From positions 17,973 to 81,972 of the forward strand of contig NZ_FTMD01000018.1 of assembly GCF_900156155.1 (NCBI RefSeq): DNA of 64,000 nucleotides, written 5' to 3'. The notes beneath the pieces are model-generated. The model searched no databases and had not been told where the DNA came from. It saw only the letters and a list, made by a program, of their open reading frames with translations. Within the stretch, counting starts at the first letter, position 1; each line of letters begins with the position of its first letter. This document shows positions 56,108 to 63,410 of the stretch, one piece after another. The translations under genes were made by a program, and so were the position numbers. The DNA is from Aromatoleum tolulyticum. Lineage in GTDB: Bacteria > Pseudomonadota > Gammaproteobacteria > Burkholderiales > Rhodocyclaceae.

Positions 56108-58267
56108 TCATGAAACCTGGACGCACGGCAGCAGGAGCGAGAGCGTCGTGCCCACGCCCGCCTTGCTGCGGCATGTAATTCGGCAGCCGATCCTGGCGGC
56201 GATGCTGCCCACGATGGACAGGCCGTGGCCGCGATCGGCACTGCTGTGCGCCTGATCCGGGAAAGACAGAGTGCGGATCGCCTCGTCGGGCATCCCGGTA
56301 CCACTGTCTTCCATGCGGATCTCGACGTGTCGCCGGCCATTCTGCACGACACCGTCGAGCACCGAGATGTCGAAGCGCCCACCTCGGGGCGTCGCCTCGG
56401 CGGCGTTCTTCCACAGGTTAACGAGGATTTGTTTCAGGCTGTCGGGGTCGCAGGCCGCGCGGTCGGCGTCGTCGCCGAGCTGGCTGGTGACGGCGATGCC
56501 CTTGTCTCCGAAGAGCGGCGCGCCATACAGGGCGAGCAGTTCGCGCACCAGCGCGTTGACCGCCACGGTCGTCGTCGCGGCGCCGGTCGGCGTCGGCACC
56601 TCGTTCATGCGTCGCACGATGCCGGCGACGCGGTCGATCTCGTCGCGCAGCACGTCGATTTCGTGCCGCACGTCGCTGTCTTCCGGCAATTTCTGGTCGA
56701 GGATGCGCAGGTAGCTCTTGATGATCCCGAGAGGGTTGCCCGCTTCGTGCACGATGCGTCGTGCCTGGCGGCGGAAGGCCGCGGCGGCTTCGTCCTCGGC
56801 CTGCTTGCGGCAGGCGGTCGCGTCCTGCCACGCCTCGACGCTTACCCCGCCGATGCGGCCGAAGTTGAGCAGCCAGGGGGTGCGGCGCTTGAGCCGCGCG
56901 TGGTCGGCGTGACCGAGGGCGAACAGCATCACGCCGACGGTGCGGCGTTTGCCGACCATCGGCAGCGCGAGGATGCCTTCGCTGCCGAAGGCGCGTGCGA
57001 GCTGGCGGTCGAGCAGGGATTCGCGCGGCGGCCGGACGTCGTCGAAGCTGCTGCGGACTTCGCGCTCGGCGATCGCGCGCGTCGCGAGTCCGGCGTCGGT
57101 GCCGCGCGGGACGCGCGTCTGGCGGAAGATGGCGGCCTGTCCCGCGATCTCGCCGCCGGCGAGCTCACCCGATTCGCGGTCGATGAGCAGGAAGCCCATG
57201 CGCGGCAGTTCGAACAGGATGCGCGCGGATTCGCGCAGGGCGTTGAGCAGTTCGGTTTCGCTCGCGAGCTCGAACAGGTCCTGCTGCAACGGGTGCATGA
57301 CCGCCATGTCGCGGACGTGCTCGGCCAGCGCGCGATCCGCTTCGTGCGGCGCATGGGCAGGGGCGAGGACCGTGACGTTGGGGAGCGTGCGCTGCGGGGC
57401 GGCGTCGTCGGCCTCGGGCCGCGCCGCGACTCCCATGGCGGTGGCGATGACCTGCACGTGGTCGAGGGCACGGGTCAGGATGCGTCCCGCGTCGAAAGCC
57501 GAATCGGTGCCGAAGAGCGTCGCGGCGAGCTCCTCGAAGGGCGCGAGGCCCTGCACGCCGCGCGCGAGCGCGTCGGCGAACCACACCAGGCGGGGCAGGT
57601 TCGAGGCCGTCGCGATTTCCTCTGCGCTCGCGTGGTGGAACAGGAGCGCATCGGCGAGTCCGCTGTCGAGGCGCCACTGGTCGGCGAGCCAGGTGCCCAC
57701 TTCGCAGTGGTCGGTGGGCAGGCTGGTGCGTTCGAGCTCGATCAGCTTGTCTTCGTCGCCTGTCTGCGATAGCAGCCACGCATACTGGTCCCCCAGCGAC
57801 GATATGAGTACGAGCTGGCCGACATCGTGCAGGAGCCCGGCGAGATAGGCCTCGCCGGGGTGCGGATAGCCGGTCGCGGCCGCCATCGCGCGGCTCGTCT
57901 CGGCGACCAGCAGCGAGTGGCGCCAGAAGTCGGTGAGATCGACCGCTACGGTTCCGGGATCGGTGTCGAACAGGCGCTTGACCGCGAGGCAGGTGGCCAT
58001 GGAGCGCACCATGCGGGTTCCGAGCAGCGAGACGCAGGATTTGATGTCGCTCGCAGGCGTGTTGCGGTAGAACGCGGCCGAATTGGCGGCGGTCAGGATG
58101 CGCGCGCTGAGCGCGGGATCCTGGCTCACGACCGCGGCGAGGGCGTCGATCGTCGAGGATTCGTCGTCGAGCAGCTGGATCAGGCGCAGCAACACCTGCG
58201 GCAACGGGGGAACGTTCGCGCCTTCGATTGCAGCCGTGACGGTTTGCGGAAGCTGTAGATCGCGCAT
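56108..58267 (-). CDS. HDOD-GAF sensor histidine kinase
   Basis: This is a soluble sensor kinase of 719 aa starting at ATG 58267 (MRDLQLPQTVTAAIEGANV). The HDOD domain is at about 15-215 with LAGLLHDVGQL. A GAF-like domain occupies about 350-480, followed by a short coiled coil and HisKA with phosphoacceptor His507 (RRIVHEAGNPLGII). HATPase_c has N box LVNLWKNAAEA, EDSGTGMP and GHGLSIVGSIA. There is no membrane segment. HDOD modules usually mediate protein contacts or regulate signalling. It is paired with the GGDEF-EAL regulator downstream. Confidence 0.9.
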   Translation of the reverse strand: MRDLQLPQTVTAAIEGANVPPLPQVLLRLIQLLDDESSTIDALAAVVSQDPALSARILTAANSAAFYRNTPASDIKSCVSLLGTRMVRSMATCLAVKRLFDTDPGTVAVDLTDFWRHSLLVAETSRAMAAATGYPHPGEAYLAGLLHDVGQLVLISSLGDQYAWLLSQTGDEDKLIELERTSLPTDHCEVGTWLADQWRLDSGLADALLFHHASAEEIATASNLPRLVWFADALARGVQGLAPFEELAATLFGTDSAFDAGRILTRALDHVQVIATAMGVAARPEADDAAPQRTLPNVTVLAPAHAPHEADRALAEHVRDMAVMHPLQQDLFELASETELLNALRESARILFELPRMGFLLIDRESGELAGGEIAGQAAIFRQTRVPRGTDAGLATRAIAEREVRSSFDDVRPPRESLLDRQLARAFGSEGILALPMVGKRRTVGVMLFALGHADHARLKRRTPWLLNFGRIGGVSVEAWQDATACRKQAEDEAAAAFRRQARRIVHEAGNPLGIIKSYLRILDQKLPEDSDVRHEIDVLRDEIDRVAGIVRRMNEVPTPTGAATTTVAVNALVRELLALYGAPLFGDKGIAVTSQLGDDADRAACDPDSLKQILVNLWKNAAEATPRGGRFDISVLDGVVQNGRRHVEIRMEDSGTGMPDEAIRTLSFPDQAHSSADRGHGLSIVGSIAARIGCRITCRSKAGVGTTLSLLLPCVQVS

Positions 58268-58349
58268 TGGTCGGATTATTCGATCGCCGATTCCCACTGT
58301 CCGTGATGGGTACTGCCGCCTGCGCACGTCGCCCGAGGGCGCCGCGTTG

Positions 58350-58386
58350 TTACTATCTGTCGACAATAACCTGTAAGTGATAGTAA
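58350..58386. repeat. Inverted repeat with inner palindrome upstream of the kinase
   Basis: TTACTATC (58350-58357) and GATAGTAA (58379-58386) form perfect arms. Next to the left arm lies TGTCGACA (58358-58365), an eight-base palindrome. The AT-rich arms stand out from the GC-rich surroundings. A dimeric regulator site is plausible. Confidence 0.6.
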
Positions 58387-58477
58387 CGGAAGATTCGGCA
58401 TCTGCGCAGGCTTGCCCGGAATCGGGTGACGCTTGTTTCGTTGCAGTGTGCAATTTTCACGCGCGCTCGAACCTCGC

Positions 58478-58495
58478 GGCCATTGCGCAATGGCC
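58478..58495. repeat. 18-base perfect palindrome upstream of the P-type ATPase
   Basis: GGCCATTGCGCAATGGCC reads the same on both strands and ends 94 bases before the ATPase start. ATTGCG occurs again just after it. It has the form of an operator for a dimeric regulator. Confidence 0.65.
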
Positions 58496-58589
58496 ATTGC
58501 GATCCATGCTGAGAACAGGTCGCGGGCCGCCGCGGGGATGCGGTCCGGCCAGGGAGGGGCCCGAGGCGGGGCGCGGACCGGGGACGGCG

Positions 58590-61301
58590 ATGGACATCTG
58601 GCGCGGACAGGTCGAGGAAGTGCTGGCGGGGCTCGGGACGGGCGGCGAGGGTCTGGGGGCCGCCGAGGCCGTGCGCCGGCTCGCGACTTTCGGCCGCAAC
58701 TGCGTCGCGGCCCGTCCGCGACAACTGCTTGCACTGCGTTTCGCGCGCGAATTCACCCACTTCTTTGCGATCGTCCTGTGGATCGCCGCGGCGCTCGCGC
58801 TGATTGCCGACCGCTTCAATCCGGGTCAGGGCATGGGCGCGTTGGCAGCCGCGATCGTCGGCGTGATCTTCGTGAATGGCTGCTTCTCGTTCTGGCAGGA
58901 GTACCGGGCGGAGCGGGCGGTCGAGGCGCTGGCGGCGCTGCTGCCGCAGCGCGCGCTGGCGTTCCGCGACGGAAGGCTGGACGCGGTGCTGGCGCAGGAG
59001 CTCGTGCCGGGCGACGTGATCATGCTGGAGGCGGGCGACAACGTGCCGGCCGATTGCCGCGTGATCGAGGGCCGCGGCCTGCGCGTCAATGCCGCGACGG
59101 TGACGGGCGAATCGCGGCCGGTGGGGCGGGTGGCCGAAGCGGTGGAGGCTGCGGGGGCGGCGGATGCACGCAACCTGGTGCTCGCGGGGACTTCGGTGGT
59201 GGCCGGGCATGCGCGGGCGGTGGTGTTCGCGACCGGCATGCACACCGAGTTCGGCCGCATCGCGCACCTGAGCCAGCACACGGAGGAGCGGCCGTCGCCG
59301 CTGGCGCTGGAGATCGCCCGCCTGTCGCGGCTGGTCGCGCTGGCGGCAACGGCGCTGGGGGCGGTCTTCTTCTTCGTCGGTCGCGCGCTCGGCGTGCCTT
59401 TCTGGGACAGCGCGCTGTTCGCGATCGCGATCATCGTCGCGAACGTGCCCGAGGGCCTGCTGCCGACCGTGACGCTGTCGCTGGCGATGGCGACGCAGCG
59501 CATGGCACGGCGCAATGCCTTGGTGCGCCATCTGCCGGCGGTCGAGGCGCTCGGCGCGACGACGGTGATCTGCACCGACAAGACCGGCACGCTGACCGAG
59601 AACCGCATGCGTGTCGTCAGCCTGATGGCGGGGGGGAGCGCGTGGATGCCGCGCCCCGAGCGCGTGGAGGAGGCAAACGAGGCGGGCGCGACGCCGGCGC
59701 TCGCGGGCCTGCTCGCCGTCGCCGCGGGGTGTCACGGCCTGCGGCTCGATCCGGATGCCGAAGGCGGCTATGCGGGCGATCCGATGGAGGTCGCGCTGGT
59801 CGAATGTGCGGCGGCCTGGGGCGTGCGCGAGTCGGGCACGCGGGTCGCCGAGCTGCCGTTCGAGACGGGGCGCAACCGCATGTCGGTGGCGGCCGCGGAT
59901 GGCTGTGCGGTATGGCTGCTGTGCAAGGGCGCGCCGGAGGTCGTCGTGCCGCGCTGCGTGCTGCAGCGCGCACCCGACGGCGGGACTGTGGCGGTGGACG
60001 AGGACGCCATCCGCGGCGCGCTCGATGCGATGGCGCGTCGGGGCCTGCGGGTGATCGCGTTCGCGCGGCGGCAGCTCGATGCCGGCGAGGCGGTGGCCGA
60101 TGACGGGGCCGAGCGCGAGCTGATCCTCGAAGGGCTGGCCGGCATCGAGGATCCGCCGCGCGCGGACGTGCGCGAGGCGGTGGCGCGCTGCCGCGAGGCG
60201 GGCATCCGCGTGATCATGGTGACGGGGGACTACCCGGCGACGGCCGTCGCGATCGGGCGCGAGATCGGCCTGACCGGCGATGCGCCGCGGGTGCTGCGCG
60301 GCGAGGACGTCGCACGCATGAACGCGGCGCAGCTCGCGCTGGCGCTCGAGAGCCCGCAGGTGATCTGCGCGCGTGTCACCGCCGAGCACAAGCTGCGCGT
60401 CGTCCAGGCCTTGCAGCAGCGAGGCGAGGTGGTCGCGGTGACGGGCGACGGCGTGAACGATGCGCCGGCGCTGCGGGCGGCGGACATCGGCATCGCGATG
60501 GGGCGCAGCGGCACCGACGTGGCGAAGGAGGCGGCCGACATGGTGCTGCTGGACGACCACTTCGCGACCATCGTCAGTGCCATCGAGGAAGGGCGCGCGG
60601 TGTTCGAGAACCTGCGCAAGTTCCTGACCTACATCCTCACGTCCAACATCCCCGAGCTGGTGCCGTGCCTGGTGTTCGTGTTGCTGCGCGTGCCCCTGCC
60701 GCTGACGGTGATCCAGATCCTGGCCGTCGACCTCGGCACCGACATGCTGCCGGCGCTCGCGCTCGGTGCCGAGCCGCCGTCGCCGGGACTGATGAAGCGG
60801 CCGCCGCGCCCGCGCAGCGCACGTCTGGTGGATGGGGCGCTGATCGCGCGCGCCTACTTCTTCCTCGGCGTGCTGGAGTCGGCTGCGTCGCTCGCCATGT
60901 TCTTCGGCGTGCTTGCGGCGGGGGGCTGGGTGCGCGGGGAGGCGCTCGGCAGGCTGGATCCGCTGTACCTGGAGGCGACCACGGCCTGCCTGGCGACGAT
61001 CGTCGTGATGCAGGTCGCGAACCTGTTTCTGTGCCGCGATGCGCGCCTGCCGGCCTGGCCTCCGCGGTTGGCGGCCAATCCGCTGCTGCTGTGGGGGCTG
61101 GGATTCGAGCTGGCGCTGATCGCAGCGATCGTCTATCTGCCCGCCGGCAACGCTATCTTCGGCGCCGCGCCGCTCGACGCCGAAACCTGGCTGCGGATGC
61201 TGCCGCTGGCGCTCGCGATGGTGGCGCTGGAGGAGGCACGCAAGGCGTGGCTGCGGCGACGGGCGCGTCGGCAGCCGCAGCACGCGGTGCGGGCGGGATA
61301 G
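58590..61301 (+). CDS. P-type cation-transporting ATPase (type II)
   Basis: This is an inner-membrane ion pump. ATG 58590 gives 903 aa, normal for type II. Visible are the cation-ATPase N-terminal domain, TGES at 172-175, phosphorylated Asp330 (ICTDKTGTLTENRM), the hinge GDGVNDAPALRAADIGIAMG, and about ten membrane segments with six after the cytoplasmic loops. The M4 motif reads NVPEGLLPTVTLSLAMA, closer to Na/K-type (IIC) pumps than to Ca pumps of type IIA, which usually read PEGLPAVVT. Ion specificity is open. Confidence 0.92.
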   Translation: MDIWRGQVEEVLAGLGTGGEGLGAAEAVRRLATFGRNCVAARPRQLLALRFAREFTHFFAIVLWIAAALALIADRFNPGQGMGALAAAIVGVIFVNGCFSFWQEYRAERAVEALAALLPQRALAFRDGRLDAVLAQELVPGDVIMLEAGDNVPADCRVIEGRGLRVNAATVTGESRPVGRVAEAVEAAGAADARNLVLAGTSVVAGHARAVVFATGMHTEFGRIAHLSQHTEERPSPLALEIARLSRLVALAATALGAVFFFVGRALGVPFWDSALFAIAIIVANVPEGLLPTVTLSLAMATQRMARRNALVRHLPAVEALGATTVICTDKTGTLTENRMRVVSLMAGGSAWMPRPERVEEANEAGATPALAGLLAVAAGCHGLRLDPDAEGGYAGDPMEVALVECAAAWGVRESGTRVAELPFETGRNRMSVAAADGCAVWLLCKGAPEVVVPRCVLQRAPDGGTVAVDEDAIRGALDAMARRGLRVIAFARRQLDAGEAVADDGAERELILEGLAGIEDPPRADVREAVARCREAGIRVIMVTGDYPATAVAIGREIGLTGDAPRVLRGEDVARMNAAQLALALESPQVICARVTAEHKLRVVQALQQRGEVVAVTGDGVNDAPALRAADIGIAMGRSGTDVAKEAADMVLLDDHFATIVSAIEEGRAVFENLRKFLTYILTSNIPELVPCLVFVLLRVPLPLTVIQILAVDLGTDMLPALALGAEPPSPGLMKRPPRPRSARLVDGALIARAYFFLGVLESAASLAMFFGVLAAGGWVRGEALGRLDPLYLEATTACLATIVVMQVANLFLCRDARLPAWPPRLAANPLLLWGLGFELALIAAIVYLPAGNAIFGAAPLDAETWLRMLPLALAMVALEEARKAWLRRRARRQPQHAVRAG

Positions 61302-61303
61302 GC

Positions 61304-61951
61304 CTACCGATCGGGCGCCGGGCGGCGGTAGTCGCGCAGCAGGCGCAGCGCCTCGTCGTCCTCGACCTGCGTGAAGTCGCCGTAGAAGCCGCTGATGCCG
61401 CCCAGCCAGGTCGGCTTCAGCACGCATTCGACGTGGTCGCAGTGGTGGGCGAGGGTGTCCAGCGTGTCGGGCGGCGCGACCGGGACGGCGACGATCAGTT
61501 CGTACGGCCGCTTCGCGCGGATCACGTGCAGCGCCGCGAGCATCGTCGCGCCGGTCGCCACCCCGTCGTCGGTGACGATGACCGAGCGTCCGGCGATCTC
61601 GGCCGCCGGGCGCACGGCGCGGAAGCGCTCCTTGCGGCGGTCGATCTCGGCGATCTGGTGGGCGCGTTCGCGCTCGAGGTATTCGTCATCGACGCCGATC
61701 ACCGAGCGCGCATAGTCCGCCAGGTATTCCTCGCCATCCTCGCCGATCGCGCCGACCGCGAGCTCCGGGTCGTGGCGGGCGCGCAGCTTGCGGGCGAGCA
61801 CGACGTCCAGCTCCGCGCCGAGTTCGAGCGCGAGCACGGCCCCGGTGACGACGCCGCCGCGCGGAATCGCCAGCACCAGCGGATCCTTCAGCGGGCGCCC
61901 CTTGAGCTTTGCCGCGAGCTGACGCGCGGCGTCTTCCCTGTCCTTGAACAT
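61304..61951 (-). CDS. Phosphoribosyltransferase family protein
   Basis: This is a PRTase-fold protein of 215 aa. The PRPP-binding motif VIVTDDGVATGATM is at 124-137, and the N-terminal IPRGGVVTGAVLALEL and ARKLRARHDPELAVGAI match the large uncharacterised group often found near stress or ATPase genes. Its substrate is unknown. It converges on the P-type ATPase with a two-base gap. Confidence 0.87.
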   Translation of the reverse strand: MFKDREDAARQLAAKLKGRPLKDPLVLAIPRGGVVTGAVLALELGAELDVVLARKLRARHDPELAVGAIGEDGEEYLADYARSVIGVDDEYLERERAHQIAEIDRRKERFRAVRPAAEIAGRSVIVTDDGVATGATMLAALHVIRAKRPYELIVAVPVAPPDTLDTLAHHCDHVECVLKPTWLGGISGFYGDFTQVEDDEALRLLRDYRRPAPDR

Positions 61952-62036
61952 GGCCGTCTCCGAACATTCATTTCAGTTATGGCGGATCGCGGCGGAAAGG
62001 CAAGGAAACGGGGCTTCTACCCCGGCGGGCCACGCT

Positions 62037-62933
62037 TCAGGATTGCGCGACGCCGCGGCGCACCATGTCGACCATCGCGTCGGCGATCTGCTGCGGAGTG
62101 CGGCGACCTTCGCGGTACCACAGGTACACCCAGTTCATGCCGCCGAGCAGGAAGAGACGCAGCAGCGAGCGGTCGGTGCCGGCGGCCACGGGCAGGGCGT
62201 TGACGAGGTCGCGGAACAGCTGCTCGTAGGCTTCGCGCGCCGGCTGGATCTTGGCGAGGAGTTCCTGGTTGCCGATGAGCGCGAGGTTGTGCCCCGTGAT
62301 GCGCTCGACCGCCGGGCCTTCGATCATCTGGGCGACGTGCACCTCGCAGGCGCGGCGCAGGCGCTCCCAGGGGTCGGAAAGCGCTTCGATCTCGGTCGTG
62401 ATCGTGCTCATCACGCGCTGGAAGCCTTCGCGGTGGACGGCGAGGTAGAGCTCGTCCTTGGAGGCGAAGTGATGGTAGACCGAGCCGGGCAGCAGGCCGA
62501 CCTTGCGTGCGATGTCGCGGATGGAGCTGCGATCGTAACCCTGCTCGGAAAAGAGTTCGGCAGCGGCGTTGAGGATGATCTGGCGGCGGTCGAGCGGTTC
62601 GTCCTTGTCGCCCGAACCGTCGCCCGCGGACGTCGCGAGGTGGGCGCTGAGGGTGCCGCGTTCGAGGAGCTCGCGCTGGTTGTCGGTGAGCGCGGCGAGG
62701 CCTTCCGGGGTGGCATCCACCAGCGCCTGCAGGCGCTTGGCGGTGGTCTCCAGACCGTGCTTCTGCCAGATGTAGCGCACGCCGGAGGGGGAGATCGTCA
62801 GGCCCGCGCGGCGCAGGCGCTCCGCTACGGCGGCCTGCCCGAGTTCGGGTTCCTCGCGCGACAGTCGCAGGATCTCCTCCTCGGTGGAGGAAAGATGCGA
62901 ATCGTCGTGAGCGGCGGCCAAGGCGGATGTCAT
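62037..62933 (-). CDS. TetR-family regulator with an extra N-terminal helix-turn-helix
   Basis: This is a 298-residue regulator, about 100 longer than typical TetR proteins. Residues 15-65 form a separate winged-helix-like region (GLTISPSGVRYIWQKHGL). A linker follows, then the TetR DNA-binding domain at about 115-165 (SIRDIARKVGLLPGSVYHHF) and an all-helical ligand domain. It is divergent from the livH-type permease, with an operator-like palindrome between, and probably controls both. The inducer may be an acyl-CoA or similar. Confidence 0.88.
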   Translation of the reverse strand: MTSALAAAHDDSHLSSTEEEILRLSREEPELGQAAVAERLRRAGLTISPSGVRYIWQKHGLETTAKRLQALVDATPEGLAALTDNQRELLERGTLSAHLATSAGDGSGDKDEPLDRRQIILNAAAELFSEQGYDRSSIRDIARKVGLLPGSVYHHFASKDELYLAVHREGFQRVMSTITTEIEALSDPWERLRRACEVHVAQMIEGPAVERITGHNLALIGNQELLAKIQPAREAYEQLFRDLVNALPVAAGTDRSLLRLFLLGGMNWVYLWYREGRRTPQQIADAMVDMVRRGVAQS

Positions 62934-63060
62934 CAGGAAGGTGGCTGGAAGCGGTTGTCGGTCGAAATCATAGCGTGCAGGGCGCCGGGCTGCATGTCCG
63001 GTGCGGGGTTAATGGGGGTGTCGGCAGCTGTTCGGCGTATCCCTTGCTGATGATTAGACT

Positions 63061-63083
63061 ACTTGACCAAGTGTTTGACAAGT
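63061..63083. promoter_or_regulatory. Candidate operator for the TetR regulator
   Basis: ACTTGACCAAGT (63061-63072) is a palindrome with five-base arms, and a further CAAGT lies at 63079-63083, giving overlapping ACTTG/CAAGT pairs. The site is 128 bases before the TetR start and overlaps the candidate liv promoter. Confidence 0.55.
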
Positions 63084-63103
63084 CTGTTATGTGTCTGTAG
63101 CTT
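63075..63103 (+). promoter_or_regulatory. Candidate promoter of the liv operon
   Basis: TTGACA (63075-63080, consensus) and TAGCTT (63098-63103, weak) are 17 bases apart. The -35 lies in the operator-like palindrome, which would allow repression. Confidence 0.4.
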
Positions 63104-63214
63104 AATCGGGCACCGTCAGGCCATGCGCCTGCGGGAGCAAGACTCGAGAGCGGCCATCCAGGCTGCCACCCGCCGTACCCGCTTCGGGGCGGCAAAGAAC
63201 GGAGACAAGACGCA

Positions 63215-63322
63215 ATGACCACCACATCTGTTGCTGCCGCGCCTCGTGCCGGCGAGCCCCCGTCCTCCCGGTCCGTCCCCCCGGCGATTCCCTTGCCCGG
63301 AGTTCTGGCGCGGCGTCCCTGA
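63215..63322 (+). pseudogene. Short 35-codon frame, possible remnant of a liv-linked acyl-CoA synthetase
   Basis: ATG 63215 with GGAG upstream opens a 35-residue Pro/Ala/Ser-rich frame ending IPLPGVLARRP. The last part recalls the first residues of AMP-dependent ligases often found just before livH in related bacteria, but the body of such a gene is missing. It could be a leader peptide, a decayed gene or chance. Confidence 0.3.
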
Positions 63323-63410
63323 CGTCGAGCCGGACGCCGCGGACGCGCGGCATCTTCCCTTTCATCTCAAGTGTTTCCGCGCCAAAGGCGTGGACGGCCG
63401 GGGTTCGTCG

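Larger units (their letters stand above)
58268..58589. promoter_or_regulatory. Divergent regulatory gap between kinase and P-type ATPase
   Basis: This 322-base gap holds the promoters of both divergent genes but no gene I can support. The ATPase frame is open back to 58377, but its leading part is Arg/Gly/Pro-rich and lacks family character. The notable contents are the inverted repeat at 58350-58386 and the perfect palindrome at 58478-58495. Confidence 0.6.
62934..63410. other. Long gap between TetR gene and livH
   Basis: These 477 bases hold the operator and promoter described separately and one short open frame at 63215-63322. The remainder shows no gene I can support. The frame of livH is open upstream to 63219 but has no credible start there. 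Confidence 0.6.

Noticed and set aside
53898..56255. A 785-codon plus-strand frame over the GGDEF-EAL gene
   Set aside because: Composition is that of an antisense shadow, while the minus strand has all catalytic motifs.
58353..61427. A 1024-codon open frame antisense to the P-type ATPase
   Set aside because: It is Arg/His/Gln-rich with no family features, the usual antisense shadow in very GC-rich genes; the plus strand codes an intact ATPase.
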